Shown here: positions 55,748 to 64,000 of the stretch, one piece after another
How positions within the stretch are numbered: position 1 is the stretch's first letter
How the letters are laid out: each line of letters starts with the position of its first letter
NCBI RefSeq assembly: GCF_900188405.1
Contig: NZ_FZOF01000019.1
Location: 1 to 64,000, forward strand
Direction of reading: 5' to 3'
Length of the DNA stretch: 64,000 nucleotides
Source: Actinacidiphila glaucinigra
GTDB taxonomy: Bacteria; Actinomycetota; Actinomycetes; Streptomycetales; Streptomycetaceae
Program-made: the position numbers and the translations under genes
The notes under the pieces: generated by a model
The model's input: the letters and a program-made list of their open reading frames with translations, nothing else
Told to the model about the DNA's origin: nothing
Databases searched by the model: none

Positions 55748-56181
55748 ATCAGCTCTCCGTCCGCGTCGGCGGCCGCGGTGGCGCGGGCGTGCTCATCGGC
55801 CTTGCCGCGGGTGGCGACCGCGTCCTTGGGCAGCTCGAGCTCGGGGCAGTCCTTCCACAGCCGCTCCAGCGCGTAGAAGACCCGCTCCTCCGAGTGCTGG
55901 ACGTGCACCACGATGTCGATGTAGTCGAGCAGGACCCAGCGGCCGTCACGCTCGCCCTCACGGCGCACCGGCTTGACGCCGAGCTCGTTCTGCAGCCGCT
56001 CCTCGACCTCGTCGACGATGGCCTTCACCTGGCGGTCATTGGGCGCCGAGGCCAGCAGGAACGCGTCGGTGATGGAGAGGACGTCGCTGACGTCGTAGGC
56101 GATGATGTCGTGCGCGAGCTTGTCGGCGGCCGCCTGCGCGGCGGTCTGGATGAGCTCGATGGAGCGGTCCGTGGCGGTCAC
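55744..56181 (-). CDS. rsfS: Ribosomal silencing factor RsfS
   Basis: RsfS binds ribosomal protein L14 and blocks subunit joining in starvation. The 145-residue product (GTG 56181) has family motifs: DIIAYDVSDVLSITDAFLLASAPNDRQVKAIVDEVEERL and LLDYIDIVVHVQHSEERVFYALERLW. A longer frame to 56226 is possible but adds nothing recognisable. It lies between the LCP gene and the phosphatase gene, to which it is coupled. Confidence 0.94.
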   Translation of the reverse strand: MTATDRSIELIQTAAQAAADKLAHDIIAYDVSDVLSITDAFLLASAPNDRQVKAIVDEVEERLQNELGVKPVRREGERDGRWVLLDYIDIVVHVQHSEERVFYALERLWKDCPELELPKDAVATRGKADEHARATAAADADGELI

Positions 56182-56267
56182 TGGTGAGGCTTTCCGGTCG
56201 GGGACGTCGTACGTCCAGGGTCTCACGGACCGTCCTCGGTCCCCGACCGGTTATGCGCCCGCCCAGG

Positions 56268-58043
56268 TCAGACCTTCTTCGGCGGGCTGTAGTCCTGGCC
56301 CAGGACGACCGTGATGTCGGCGTTGGTGGCCACCTCGCCCTTCTTGGCGGCCTTGGCGGACAGGCCGAGCGTCTTGGCCAGCTCCTCGGCGTTCGCCTTC
56401 TGGTCGGCGTCGGCGTACAGCACCTGCGAGGCGGCCTGCGTGCCCGCGGTGGCGCCGGAGACGAAGGTGTAGCCGCCGCCGACGATCTGGACCTGGGCCT
56501 CGCCGGTGTTGGCGGCGACGCCGGTGGCGTTGCGCAGGGTGACCCGGGGGATGCCGTCGGAGTCGGTGTTGGTGACGGTGCCGCCGAGCACCTTCTTCAC
56601 CACGTCCTCGGTGGCCTTCTCGCTCAGCGTGCCGTCGGGCTCCACGGGCAGGGTCTCGGTGGTGTAGTCCCCGCCCTTGGCCTCCTCGGACAGCGCCGCG
56701 AGGCTGCTGCCGAGGTCCTTCTCGGTCAGCGGCGGCTCGATGACCTGGTTGAGCCCCTCGACGGTCTTGGTCGCCAGATCCGGGTCGCTGTACATCTTCT
56801 TCAGCATGGCCTGGACGACCTGCCCGAAGCGCGCGAGCTGCTTGTCGGGCCCCTCGCCCGGCCCCCGGTAGGTGGCGTACGCGACGGCGGCCTGGCCGCC
56901 GAGCTCCTGCTGCTTCCCGGGCTTGACGAGGGTCTTGTCGCCCTTCTTCTTCCCGGCCTTCACGGTGGCGTCGGTGTCGACGAGGACGCCGCCGAGGGAC
57001 TCGACGAGGTTGTCCAGGTAGGGGGTGTCCAGCCGCCAGGTACCGCTGATCTTGGTGCCGAGCAGGCCGTCCAGCGCCTCACGCGTGGGGGCGGAACCGT
57101 TCTCCACGACGGACTTCCCGAGCGTGGTGCTGCCGCCGTCTTCACCGCTCACCGCGAGCGAGTTCGGCAGCAGGACGGTGGTGCCCTTCTTGGTGGTCGA
57201 GTTGCTGACCAGCAGCGCGGTCGAGGTCTCCTCGCTGCCGACCGGGCGCAGGTGCAGCACGATGACGTCGCGCTTCTGGCCGCCCGCGGCCTGCTGGGCG
57301 GTCCCCGAGTCCCCGCCGAGGCCGGGGATCTTGCCGGCCTTCCACAGGTAGCCGGCGCCGCCGACGGCGGCCAGCGCCAGGACGACGACCGCGGCGACCA
57401 CGCGGTTGCGGCCGCGGCGCCTGGCCTCCTCGCGGCGCTCGGTGCGCGACTCGGTGAACTTCAGCCAGTCGATGACCTCTTCCGACTCCTCCGTCTCCTC
57501 GTCGACGAAGGAGAACTGGCCGGTGTGGAAGCCGTCTTCGCCCGAAGGCGCCCGGCCGGGGGCGGGCCGGGCCGCCGGCTCCTCGTACGCGGGCCGCCGC
57601 TGGGCCGGAGGGGCCTGCTGAGGCGCCTGGGGGGCCGGTGCCTGCGGCGGCGCAGGGGGCTGCTGCCCGTACTGCTGCTCCTCGTAGTACGGCTCCTGGT
57701 ACTGCGGCTGCTGCGGGATCCACCCCTGGTACTGCTGCGTGTGCTGGGGCTGTTGAGACTGCTGGGGGTGCTGCTGCGGCTGCTGGTACTGCTGCTGCTG
57801 ATCCTGCGGGTAGTACGGCTGCTGGCCGGTGTAGCCCTGCTGACCCTGCTGCTGGGCCTGCTGCCCCTGGTAGGCCTGCTGCTGGCCGGTCTGCTGGGCG
57901 TACGGGTCGTACTGCCCGTACTCGTTGCCGTAACCGTTTGCGTAGTCGCCCTGCTGCTGTGCGTAGGGGTCCTCTCCGTAGGGGTCCTGACCGCCCTGCT
58001 CGGGTGTTCCCTCGGCGTATTGCCATCGGGGGTAGTCGTTCAC
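56268..58043 (-). CDS. LytR-CpsA-Psr (LCP) family cell-wall protein
   Basis: The 591-residue protein has a ~200-residue Gln/Tyr/Pro-rich cytoplasmic N-terminus and a single transmembrane helix (VVAAVVVLALAAVGGAGYLW). A divergent LCP-like domain (about 240-430) and a C-terminal LytR_C domain (about 490-585, RVTLRNATGVAAN) follow. LCP proteins attach glycopolymers to peptidoglycan. The GTG start at 58043 leads directly from nadD 37 bp upstream. The Gln-rich head is unusually long and may mediate protein contacts. Confidence 0.88.
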   Translation of the reverse strand: MNDYPRWQYAEGTPEQGGQDPYGEDPYAQQQGDYANGYGNEYGQYDPYAQQTGQQQAYQGQQAQQQGQQGYTGQQPYYPQDQQQQYQQPQQHPQQSQQPQHTQQYQGWIPQQPQYQEPYYEEQQYGQQPPAPPQAPAPQAPQQAPPAQRRPAYEEPAARPAPGRAPSGEDGFHTGQFSFVDEETEESEEVIDWLKFTESRTERREEARRRGRNRVVAAVVVLALAAVGGAGYLWKAGKIPGLGGDSGTAQQAAGGQKRDVIVLHLRPVGSEETSTALLVSNSTTKKGTTVLLPNSLAVSGEDGGSTTLGKSVVENGSAPTREALDGLLGTKISGTWRLDTPYLDNLVESLGGVLVDTDATVKAGKKKGDKTLVKPGKQQELGGQAAVAYATYRGPGEGPDKQLARFGQVVQAMLKKMYSDPDLATKTVEGLNQVIEPPLTEKDLGSSLAALSEEAKGGDYTTETLPVEPDGTLSEKATEDVVKKVLGGTVTNTDSDGIPRVTLRNATGVAANTGEAQVQIVGGGYTFVSGATAGTQAASQVLYADADQKANAEELAKTLGLSAKAAKKGEVATNADITVVLGQDYSPPKKV

Positions 58044-58080
58044 TGGGGACCCCTCCAGTTGCCGATCAGCCGCTGATCAC

Positions 58081-58662
58081 TTACCGGTACAGCCTGCGTT
58101 TGTCGATGTAGCGCACGACGCCGTCGGGCACGAGATACCAGACCGGCTCCCCCTTGGCGACCCGCTGACGGCAGTCGGTCGAGGAGATCGCCAGGGCGGG
58201 CACCTCCACCAGGGAGACCCCGCCGGCCGGGAAGCCGGGGTCGGACAAGGTGTGCCCGGGGCGGGTGACGCCGATGAAGTGCGCCAGGGAGAACAGCTCC
58301 TCGGCCTTGCGCCAGGAGAAGATCTGGGCCAGCGCGTCCGCCCCGGTGATGAAGAACAGCTCCGCCTCGGGGTGCTCGGCCCGCAGGTCGCGGAGCGTGT
58401 CGATCGTGTACGTGCGGCCACCGCGCTCGATGTCGCTGCGGCTGACCGAGAACTGCGGGTTCGACGCGGTGGCGATCACCGTCATCAGGTAGCGGTCCTC
58501 GGCCGCCGACACCTTCTGGGTGCTCTTCTGCCAGGGCTGGCCGGTGGGCACGAAGACCACCTCGTCCAGCTGGAAAAGGTGCGCCACCTCGCTGGCCGCC
58601 ACGAGGTGGCCGTGGTGGACGGGATCGAACGTCCCACCCATCACACCGATTCGCTTCTTCAT
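58081..58662 (-). CDS. nadD: Nicotinate-nucleotide adenylyltransferase
   Basis: NadD converts nicotinate mononucleotide and ATP to deamido-NAD. The 193-residue product has the signature GVMGGTFDPVHHGHL, the middle motif FITGADALAQIFSWRKAEEL and the C-terminal ISSTDCRQRVAKGEPVWYLVPDGVVRYI. I take ATG 58662; an ATG eight codons upstream is also in frame. It starts the nadD-LCP-rsfS-phosphatase series. Confidence 0.95.
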   Translation of the reverse strand: MKKRIGVMGGTFDPVHHGHLVAASEVAHLFQLDEVVFVPTGQPWQKSTQKVSAAEDRYLMTVIATASNPQFSVSRSDIERGGRTYTIDTLRDLRAEHPEAELFFITGADALAQIFSWRKAEELFSLAHFIGVTRPGHTLSDPGFPAGGVSLVEVPALAISSTDCRQRVAKGEPVWYLVPDGVVRYIDKRRLYR

Positions 58663-58696
58663 GCGGATAGACCCTACCCGCATCGCCTGATCGAGC

Positions 58697-58855
58697 TCAG
58701 CGGTCGCGGTTGAAGCGCGTGGTGATGAAGAGCAGGAGCAGCAGCGCGAACAGCGCGCCGCCACCGGTGAGGTACGGGCTCAGGCTCTCGTGGTTGCCGC
58801 CGCCCTCGCCCTCGGCGAGCGTGGTCAGAACGGCGGCGGTCGCGTAGGAGGTCAT
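58697..58855 (-). CDS. 52-residue single-TM membrane protein
   Basis: ATG 58855, with AAGGGA upstream, encodes 52 residues. An acidic/Gly N-terminal half (LTTLAEGEGGGNHESLSPYLTGGG) comes before one hydrophobic helix (ALFALLLLLLFITT) and a basic end (RFNRDR). It is too short for the usual length cutoffs. I recall the same small membrane protein upstream of nadD in other Streptomyces. The outside/inside charge pattern suggests N-out topology. Function is unknown. Confidence 0.8.
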   Translation of the reverse strand: MTSYATAAVLTTLAEGEGGGNHESLSPYLTGGGALFALLLLLFITTRFNRDR

Positions 58856-58995
58856 TCGGCGTCCCTTGGTGGCTTCGGGTCTGTCGACGGGCGGAGGACT
58901 CGGGCAACATCGTACGGGCGGTGCGGGTGGAACTTCGCGGTGGCTCCGCGCGTCCTCACTACGTACCCGACGGGCGAGCAGGGGGGCGAGGACAT

Positions 58996-60117
58996 ATGTC
59001 CGGTCCGAACGATTCGAGCGGTGCGAACGGCGGCGGGAAGGACGGGCAGCGGCTGCCCGGACGCAACCGGCGGCGTTTCGAGGGGATCTCCTCGCGCGCC
59101 TACGAACACCCTGCGGACCGCTCCGCGCTGGTGGCGCTGCGCAAGCTGAGCGGCTTCGACACCGTCTTCAAGGCGCTCAGCGGCCTGCTGCCGGAGCGCT
59201 CGCTGCGGCTGCTGTTCCTCTCGGACTCGGTGCGCGTGAGCGACCAGCAGTTCGCGCACCTCAACGACATGCTGCGGGACGCCTGCTACATCCTCGACCT
59301 GCCCAAGGTCCCGCCGATGTACGTCACCCAGGACCCGCGGCCCAACGCGATGTGCATCGGCCTGGACGAGCCGATCATCGTCGTCACCACCGGGCTCGTG
59401 GAGCTGCTGGACGAGGAGGAGATGCGGGCCGTCGTGGGCCACGAGGTCGGCCACGCGCTGTCCGGCCACGCCGTCTACCGCACGATCCTGCTCTTCCTGA
59501 CCAACCTGGCGCTGCGGGTCGCGTGGATACCGCTCGGCAACCTCGCGATCATGGCGATCGTCACCGCGCTGCGCGAGTGGTTCCGCAAGTCGGAGCTCTC
59601 CGCCGACCGGGCCGGGCTCCTGGTCGGCCAGGACCTGCAGGCGTCCATGCGCGGTCTGATGAAGATCGCCGGTGGCAACCACCTGCACGAGATGAACGTG
59701 GACGCCTTCCTGAAGCAGGCCGAGGAGTACGAGGAGTCCGGCGACCTGCGCGACTCCGTGCTGAAGATCCTCAACGTCCTGCCGCGCAGCCACCCGTTCA
59801 CCACCGTGCGCGCCGCGGAGCTGAAGAAGTGGGCCGCGAGCCGCGACCACCAGCGCATCATGGACGGCCACTACCCGCGGCGCGGCGAGGACAAGGACAC
59901 CTCGGTCTACGACTCGTTCAAGGAATCCGCGAGCCACTACGCCGAAACGGTGAAGACGAGCAAGGACCCGCTCATGAAGCTGCTCTCCGACATCGGGTCG
60001 GGGGCCGGCGACATCGGTGGCCGGCTGCGCGACCGCTTCACCGGGACGCCGGGCTCGGGCCCTGACTCCTCGGGGCGCCCGCCGAAGGACTCGCAGGACC
60101 CGCCGCAGGAGGGCTGA
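58996..60117 (+). CDS. M48 family zinc metalloprotease
   Basis: The 373-residue protein has the zinc site HEVGH (149-153, VVGHEVGHALSGH) and the third ligand Glu200 in KSELSADRAG. A hydrophobic stretch (164-192) contains one or two membrane segments. Members degrade damaged or misfolded membrane proteins or process CAAX-type substrates. The ATG at 58996 follows GAGGA. Its 3' end overlaps the convergent gene by 80 bp. Confidence 0.9.
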   Translation: MSGPNDSSGANGGGKDGQRLPGRNRRRFEGISSRAYEHPADRSALVALRKLSGFDTVFKALSGLLPERSLRLLFLSDSVRVSDQQFAHLNDMLRDACYILDLPKVPPMYVTQDPRPNAMCIGLDEPIIVVTTGLVELLDEEEMRAVVGHEVGHALSGHAVYRTILLFLTNLALRVAWIPLGNLAIMAIVTALREWFRKSELSADRAGLLVGQDLQASMRGLMKIAGGNHLHEMNVDAFLKQAEEYEESGDLRDSVLKILNVLPRSHPFTTVRAAELKKWAASRDHQRIMDGHYPRRGEDKDTSVYDSFKESASHYAETVKTSKDPLMKLLSDIGSGAGDIGGRLRDRFTGTPGSGPDSSGRPPKDSQDPPQEG

Positions 60118-61180
60118 TCCCCGGTCCGGCCGCCGGGGCCGGGGCGAGCACCCCGCACACCGAGCTGATCTCGTGGCGGTGGTCGTGGGGGTCGACCCCG
60201 GGCTGCACCGGCGGCCGCTGCCCGGCCAGCAGCGGCAGGAAGTGCGCCACGGGCGCGCCCACGCAGGACAGCGGCCCGGCCTCGACGGCGGCCTGCAGCA
60301 CCTCCACGTGCTTGTCGCGCAGGTCCGCGCGGTCGAAGCGCAGCCGCAGTTCGCGCCGCACCGTGAACAGCGAGGCCTGGCCGCTGCCCCCGGCGGCGGA
60401 CTGCACGGCGTAGACCAGGGTGTGGTCGGTGACGACCTCCAGGGCCTCCTCCCCCGCCTCGGCCACGGTCATGGTGCCGCGCACCCTGACCTCGTCGTCG
60501 GCGAGGGCGATCCGGCCCGGGTCGAAACGCACCAGCCAGCCGGTCGCCGCGTGGCGCCCGTCGTCGGCCGGGCGCTCCAGGCTGTGGTCGAACTGGTCGA
60601 GCTGGCCGGGGTCGAGCATGGTGCGCACCGTGCGGACGTCCCCGCCGGTGAGGGCATCGGGATCCGCGGAGGAGGCGACCAGGTACTCCTTGGCGGAGAC
60701 CAGGGCCTGCATGACCTGGCTCTCGCTGAAGTGCGCGGTGCGGCGCGCCGGAGGCAGCGCGTAGCCGTCCCCGCCGGCCCGGTAGTGCTCGGCGCGCTGC
60801 CCGGCGAAGGGCCGGGCGCGGTCCACGGCGGCCACCGCGGCCGTGGGGGCGAGCGGCAGCAGGGTGATCCGCAGCGGCTCCGCCACGGGAGGGGCGGGCG
60901 GGTCGTAGGGGTTGCGTATGCCCAGGTAGACGGCGGTACCGAAGGCCACGGCGATCAGAAGGACGAGGACCAGCGCCTGCCGCGGGGCGCCGCCGCGGGC
61001 CCAGAGGCGGCGGGTGCGCACCGAGCGGGCGGATCCGTCCAGCCGCTCCCGCGCGGAGAACTCCTGTATCCGGGCAGCCCGCACGAACGACTCGTCGAAG
61101 ACGACGGATCGGTACTCGTCCTCGCCACCTCCCGGGGAGCCCTCGGGGTTCCCCTCCGGTGGGTCTCCAGGCCCGGCCAT
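60038..61180 (-). CDS. Single-TM protein with extracytoplasmic domain, unknown function
   Basis: The 380-residue protein has an acidic N-terminal cytoplasmic motif (DEYRSVVFDESFVRAARIQ), then one helix (ALVLVLLIAVAFGTAVYLG, about 88-106). An extracytoplasmic region of ~220 residues is followed by a Pro/Ala tail. Its N-terminal motif recurs in the next gene upstream. The 3' end overlaps the M48 gene by 80 bp tail to tail, so one of the C-termini may really be shorter. Function is unknown. Confidence 0.78.
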   Translation of the reverse strand: MAGPGDPPEGNPEGSPGGGEDEYRSVVFDESFVRAARIQEFSARERLDGSARSVRTRRLWARGGAPRQALVLVLLIAVAFGTAVYLGIRNPYDPPAPPVAEPLRITLLPLAPTAAVAAVDRARPFAGQRAEHYRAGGDGYALPPARRTAHFSESQVMQALVSAKEYLVASSADPDALTGGDVRTVRTMLDPGQLDQFDHSLERPADDGRHAATGWLVRFDPGRIALADDEVRVRGTMTVAEAGEEALEVVTDHTLVYAVQSAAGGSGQASLFTVRRELRLRFDRADLRDKHVEVLQAAVEAGPLSCVGAPVAHFLPLLAGQRPPVQPGVDPHDHRHEISSVCGVLAPAPAAGPGISPPAAGPASPSAGAPRSQGPSPASR

Positions 61181-61245
61181 ACAACAAGCGTAGGTCTGTC
61201 AGGGCCCTTTAAAACGTCCTGGTACGAGACAAGTTCGGGCGACGC

Positions 61246-61734
61246 TCAGGGGCTGTGGCTGACCGCCACCGGGGGGAGCGACGGGGCTCCGATCCGGCCC
61301 GTCGGGGAGGGCGGGACGGAGGGCTGGCGGCCCCCTCCGGCACCCCGGTAGACCGCCGCGAACGTCAGTGCGACGACGCCGATGCCCATCACCACGGCGA
61401 GCACCCACGCCACGGTCCGGTGCCAGCGCCCGTTGCCCCGGTAGGGGCTGCGCTGGGAGTAGAGGTCCTCGTACTCCTCGTCCTCCGTGGAGGGCCCGGC
61501 GTCCTCCTGGTCGTACGGAGCGGCGCCGTCCTCCCCGCCCAGGACACGGGGGCGGGTCGCCTCGGCCTCGGCCTGTGCCGTGGCGGCGGCGAGCATGCGC
61601 TCGTGGGCGCTGGGTTCATGGAAGGCCGCCGCCCGTATGAAGGCCTCGTCGAGCACCACGGACGCGAATTCGTCATCCGCGCCACCGTGGTCCTCGCCGT
61701 CCGGGAACGGCTTGCCCCCCAGTTCGTCCGGCAC
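61246..61734 (-). CDS. Small single-TM protein sharing an N-terminal motif with its neighbour
   Basis: The GTG at 61734 gives 162 residues. It begins with an acidic region containing DDEFASVVLDEAFIRAAAF, followed by ESxAHER and an acidic stretch (TEDEEYEDLY). One transmembrane helix (VAWVLAVVMGIGVVALTFAAVY, about 112-133) and a short Pro-rich tail close the protein. The motif matches the adjacent 380-residue protein in order and spacing. They are probably an interacting pair of unknown role, just downstream of proA. Confidence 0.78.
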   Translation of the reverse strand: MPDELGGKPFPDGEDHGGADDEFASVVLDEAFIRAAAFHEPSAHERMLAAATAQAEAEATRPRVLGGEDGAAPYDQEDAGPSTEDEEYEDLYSQRSPYRGNGRWHRTVAWVLAVVMGIGVVALTFAAVYRGAGGGRQPSVPPSPTGRIGAPSLPPVAVSHSP

Positions 61735-61805
61735 CCGTCCAGAATAGGGCCGATGACGCGGATTGGGCAGGCCGCCGGAAAACTCTCTCCGTCCGCCTCC
61801 GCCGG

Positions 61806-63131
61806 TCAGCCGCGTACGTGACCGTCCCCGGTGAAGACGTACTTGGTCGAGGTCAGCTCCGGCAGGCCCATGGGGCCGCGGGCGTGCAGCTTCTGGGTGG
61901 AGATGCCGATCTCCGCGCCGAAGCCGAACTGGCCGCCGTCGGTGAACCGGGTCGAGGCGTTGACGGCGACGGCCGCGGAATCCACCAACTGGGTGAATCG
62001 GCGGGCGGCCGGCTGCGAGGTGGTGACGATGGCCTCGGTGTGCCCGGACGACCACAGCCGGATGTGCTGCACGGCGGCGTCCAGCGAGTCCACGACGGCG
62101 GCGGCGATGTCGTTGCTCAGGTACTCGGTCTCCCAGTCCTCCGCGGTGGCCGGGACGACGGTGGCCTTGGTGCCGCACGCGCCCGCCAGTTCCCGCACCC
62201 GGTCGTCGGCGTGCACGGTGACCCCGGCCGCGGCCAGCGCGTCCAGGGCACGCGGCAGGAAGTCGGCGGCGATGTCCCGGTGCACCAGCAGCGTCTCCGC
62301 CGCGTTGCACACGCTCGGGCGCTGCGCCTTGGAGTTGAGCAGGACCGCGACGGCGATGTCGAGGTCGGCCTGCGCGTCCACGTACACATGGCAGTTGCCG
62401 GTGCCGGTCTCGATGACCGGGACGATGGACTCCTCGACGACCGTCTTGATGAGGGAGGCGCCGCCACGCGGGATGAGCACGTCGACCATGCCGCGGGCAC
62501 GCATCAGCTCGCGCACAGACTCCCGGCTCTCCCCCGGCACCAACTGCACGGCGTCGGCGGGCAGTCCGGCGCCGCCGACCGCGTCGCGCACCACCGTCAC
62601 CAGCGCGGAGTTGGAGTGGAGGGCGGAGGAGGAGCCGCGCAGCAGCACCGCGTTGCCGGACTTCAGGCACAGCGAGGCCGCGTCCACGGTGACGTTGGGC
62701 CGGGCCTCGTAGATGATGCCGACCACGCCCAGCGGCACCCGGATCTGGCGCAGGTCCAGCCCGTTGGGCAGCGTCGAGCCGCGCACCACCTCGCCGACCG
62801 GGTCGGGCAGGCCGGCCACGTCGCGCACGTCGGAGGCGATGGCCCGGACCCGCTCGGGGGTCAGCGTCAGCCGGTCCACGATCGACTCGGCCGTTCCCGC
62901 CTCGCGGGCGCGGGCGACGTCCGCGGCGTTGGCCTCGACGATCTCCCGCGTGCGGACGACCAGGGCGTCGGCGATGGCCAGCAGCGCGTCGTCCTTCACC
63001 GAGCGCGGCAGCGGCGCGAGGTCGGCGGCGGCCGAGCGGGCGCGGTAGGCGGCCTGCAGCACCGGGCTCTTCGGCCACGGCGAGGGCAGGGAGGCGGCGA
63101 GGTCGTCGTTGCTGTGGCTGCGGCTGCTCAT
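61806..63131 (-). CDS. proA: Gamma-glutamyl phosphate reductase
   Basis: ProA reduces gamma-glutamyl phosphate to the semialdehyde in proline synthesis. The 441-residue product (ATG 63131) has the family features GVVGIIYEARPNVT, LCLKSGNAVLLRGSS and the catalytic Cys in QRPSVCNAAETLLVH, plus GQFGFGAEIGISTQK. Its partner proB lies upstream, with one small gene between them. Frames extending to 63404 are Arg/Pro-rich and lack a ribosome site. Confidence 0.96.
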   Translation of the reverse strand: MSSRSHSNDDLAASLPSPWPKSPVLQAAYRARSAAADLAPLPRSVKDDALLAIADALVVRTREIVEANAADVARAREAGTAESIVDRLTLTPERVRAIASDVRDVAGLPDPVGEVVRGSTLPNGLDLRQIRVPLGVVGIIYEARPNVTVDAASLCLKSGNAVLLRGSSSALHSNSALVTVVRDAVGGAGLPADAVQLVPGESRESVRELMRARGMVDVLIPRGGASLIKTVVEESIVPVIETGTGNCHVYVDAQADLDIAVAVLLNSKAQRPSVCNAAETLLVHRDIAADFLPRALDALAAAGVTVHADDRVRELAGACGTKATVVPATAEDWETEYLSNDIAAAVVDSLDAAVQHIRLWSSGHTEAIVTTSQPAARRFTQLVDSAAVAVNASTRFTDGGQFGFGAEIGISTQKLHARGPMGLPELTSTKYVFTGDGHVRG

Positions 63132-63222
63132 AGCCGCCAGGGTACGGCGTGGGCGCCACGGGACGGGGCGGCTTTCCGGGGGGTGAGATCCGTGCGGCGC
63201 ACGGCGCGGAGGGCGCCTCCGC

Positions 63223-63612
63223 TCAGTAGGGGTGCACTCCGACGGGCGCGGCCGGGGGCGGCCCGTAGCCCTCCGCGAGGCGCTGGTGGTAGGTCTCGCG
63301 GTCGATGACCTCCAGGCCGACCGTCTCCCAGGGCGGCAGGTTCGCGGAGGAGCGGTGCTCGCCCCACAGCCGCAGCGCGATGGCGGCGGCGTCGTGCAGG
63401 TCACGGGCCTCCTCCCAGTACCGGATCTCGGCGTGGTCGGCCGCGTACCGGCTGGTGAGCAGGAAGGGATGGTCGTTCGCGAGCTGCTCCAGCGCGCGCC
63501 GGACCTCGGCGAGCGGGGCCTCGGGCCCGGAGACGCTGAGCGTCACGTGCCAGAGCCGGGACACGGGGCGCTCCCGCGCCGGCGGGGCGGTGTCGTCGCT
63601 CGTCACGCTCAC
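63223..63612 (-). CDS. Small hypothetical protein between proB and proA
   Basis: The 129-residue product from GTG 63612 (GTG 63606 is also possible) has a ferredoxin-like alternating pattern: RLWHVTLSVSGPEAPLAEVRRALEQL, then a strand pair and RDLHDAAAIALRLWGEH. It ends PVGVHPY. It lies between proB and proA on the same strand and is probably co-transcribed. I recall a conserved small gene in this place in Streptomyces, of unknown role. Confidence 0.72.
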   Translation of the reverse strand: MSVTSDDTAPPARERPVSRLWHVTLSVSGPEAPLAEVRRALEQLANDHPFLLTSRYAADHAEIRYWEEARDLHDAAAIALRLWGEHRSSANLPPWETVGLEVIDRETYHQRLAEGYGPPPAAPVGVHPY

Positions 63613-63795
63613 CAGTGTCCGCTCCGCCGTCCCTCGGGACGACGATGCCCCCGGGCGCCCTCGTCTCACCGGCGGCCTCCCTGTCGTCCCTGTCGTCACG
63701 TCCCTGGCCGGATTCCGTCCTCCGCCCTCAAAGTCCAGCAGCCCCGGAGCGGCCGCGGGGCCGTTTTCACGAAGTAACCACGAAGGAGGTCCGCC

Positions 63796-64000
63796 TCAGT
63801 GGTGCAGCAGTACGAGGTCGTCCCGGTGCACGACCTCGCGCTCGTAGGCGGGCCCGAGCTCCCGTGCCAGCTCGCGGGTGGAGCGTCCGAGCAGCCGCGG
63901 CAGTTCCTTGGCGTCGAAGTTCACCAGGCCGCGCGCGACGGCGTGGCCGGAGGTGTCGCGCAGTTCCACCGGGTCGCCTGCGGCGAAGTGGCCCTCGACG
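63796..64000 (-). CDS. proB: Glutamate 5-kinase, 3' end only
   Basis: The window ends inside this gene, so only the last 67 residues are seen: HFAAGDPVELRDTSGHAVARG, then LVNFDAKELPRLLGRSTREL, ending VVHRDDLVLLH. This is the C-terminal PUA domain of ProB, which catalyses the first step of proline synthesis. It stops with TGA at 63798-63796. The catalytic kinase domain lies beyond the window. Confidence 0.9.
   Translation of the reverse strand, partial: VEGHFAAGDPVELRDTSGHAVARGLVNFDAKELPRLLGRSTRELARELGPAYEREVVHRDDLVLLHH

Overview
The window is high-GC DNA with GTG/ATG starts, ATGA/GTGA gene overlaps, rare TTA codons and gene families typical of Streptomyces. It is a chromosomal core segment of a Streptomyces-like actinomycete. 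Recognisable core genes are lepA, rpsT, holA, comEA, comEC, leuS, nadD, rsfS, proA, proB and two tRNA-Ala(GGC) genes. Three accessory blocks interrupt this core.

Layout. 0.3-7.1 kb: a SpoIIE-type phosphatase with an RsbW-like kinase domain, divergent from a large cytosolic hybrid histidine kinase carrying a HAMP-repeat array, then its response regulator (OsaA/OsaB-like architecture). 7.1-18.1 kb: acyl-CoA ligase, a small secreted protein, lepA, rpsT, holA, several hypothetical or stress genes, an amino-acid permease, then the severed 3' end of comEC. 18.12-26.29 kb: an integrated element of about 8.17 kb that has split comEC. It encodes a large serine integrase beside one end, a mini GntR regulator, Cys-rich knuckle proteins, a primase/HNH-like protein and tandem membrane-anchored paralogues, with no recognisable conjugation or virion genes. 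Both junctions share the 6-base core CGGGTT, and the reconstructed attP has imperfect inverted arms, as expected for a serine integrase. 26.3-36.7 kb: the 5' part of comEC, comEA, degV, a coiled-coil membrane protein, leuS with a Leu-codon leader peptide and terminator upstream, and a secreted S53 peptidase. leuS and the peptidase gene both end inside short tandem repeats.

37-39.8 kb: a membrane cytochrome-b-like protein coupled to a NuoF-like NADH flavoprotein with a fused ferredoxin. 39.8-41.8 kb: a MarR regulator and an MFS exporter, with a perfect operator palindrome between them. 42.1-53.1 kb: a compact one-directional twelve-gene cluster comprising fatty acyl-AMP ligase, R2-type diiron protein, acyl carrier protein, SGNH hydrolase, GMC oxidoreductase, SCP2-like protein, acyl-CoA dehydrogenase, a GNAT/LuxI-like protein, a ThiF-type adenylyltransferase, an AurF-type N-oxygenase, a DUF4873-like protein and a dienelactone hydrolase. 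I read it as a biosynthetic pathway for a modified, probably nitrogen-oxygenated, fatty-acyl product. The ligase gene and the exporter gene each carry a TTA codon, suggesting shared bldA control. The product is unknown to me, and this is the best candidate for an undescribed system.

53.2-64 kb: two identical tRNA-Ala genes flanking a GT87 mannosyltransferase-like gene, then phosphatase, rsfS, LCP protein, nadD, a 52-residue membrane protein, an M48 protease, two single-TM proteins sharing an N-terminal motif, proA, a small hypothetical gene and the 3' end of proB, which runs off the window.
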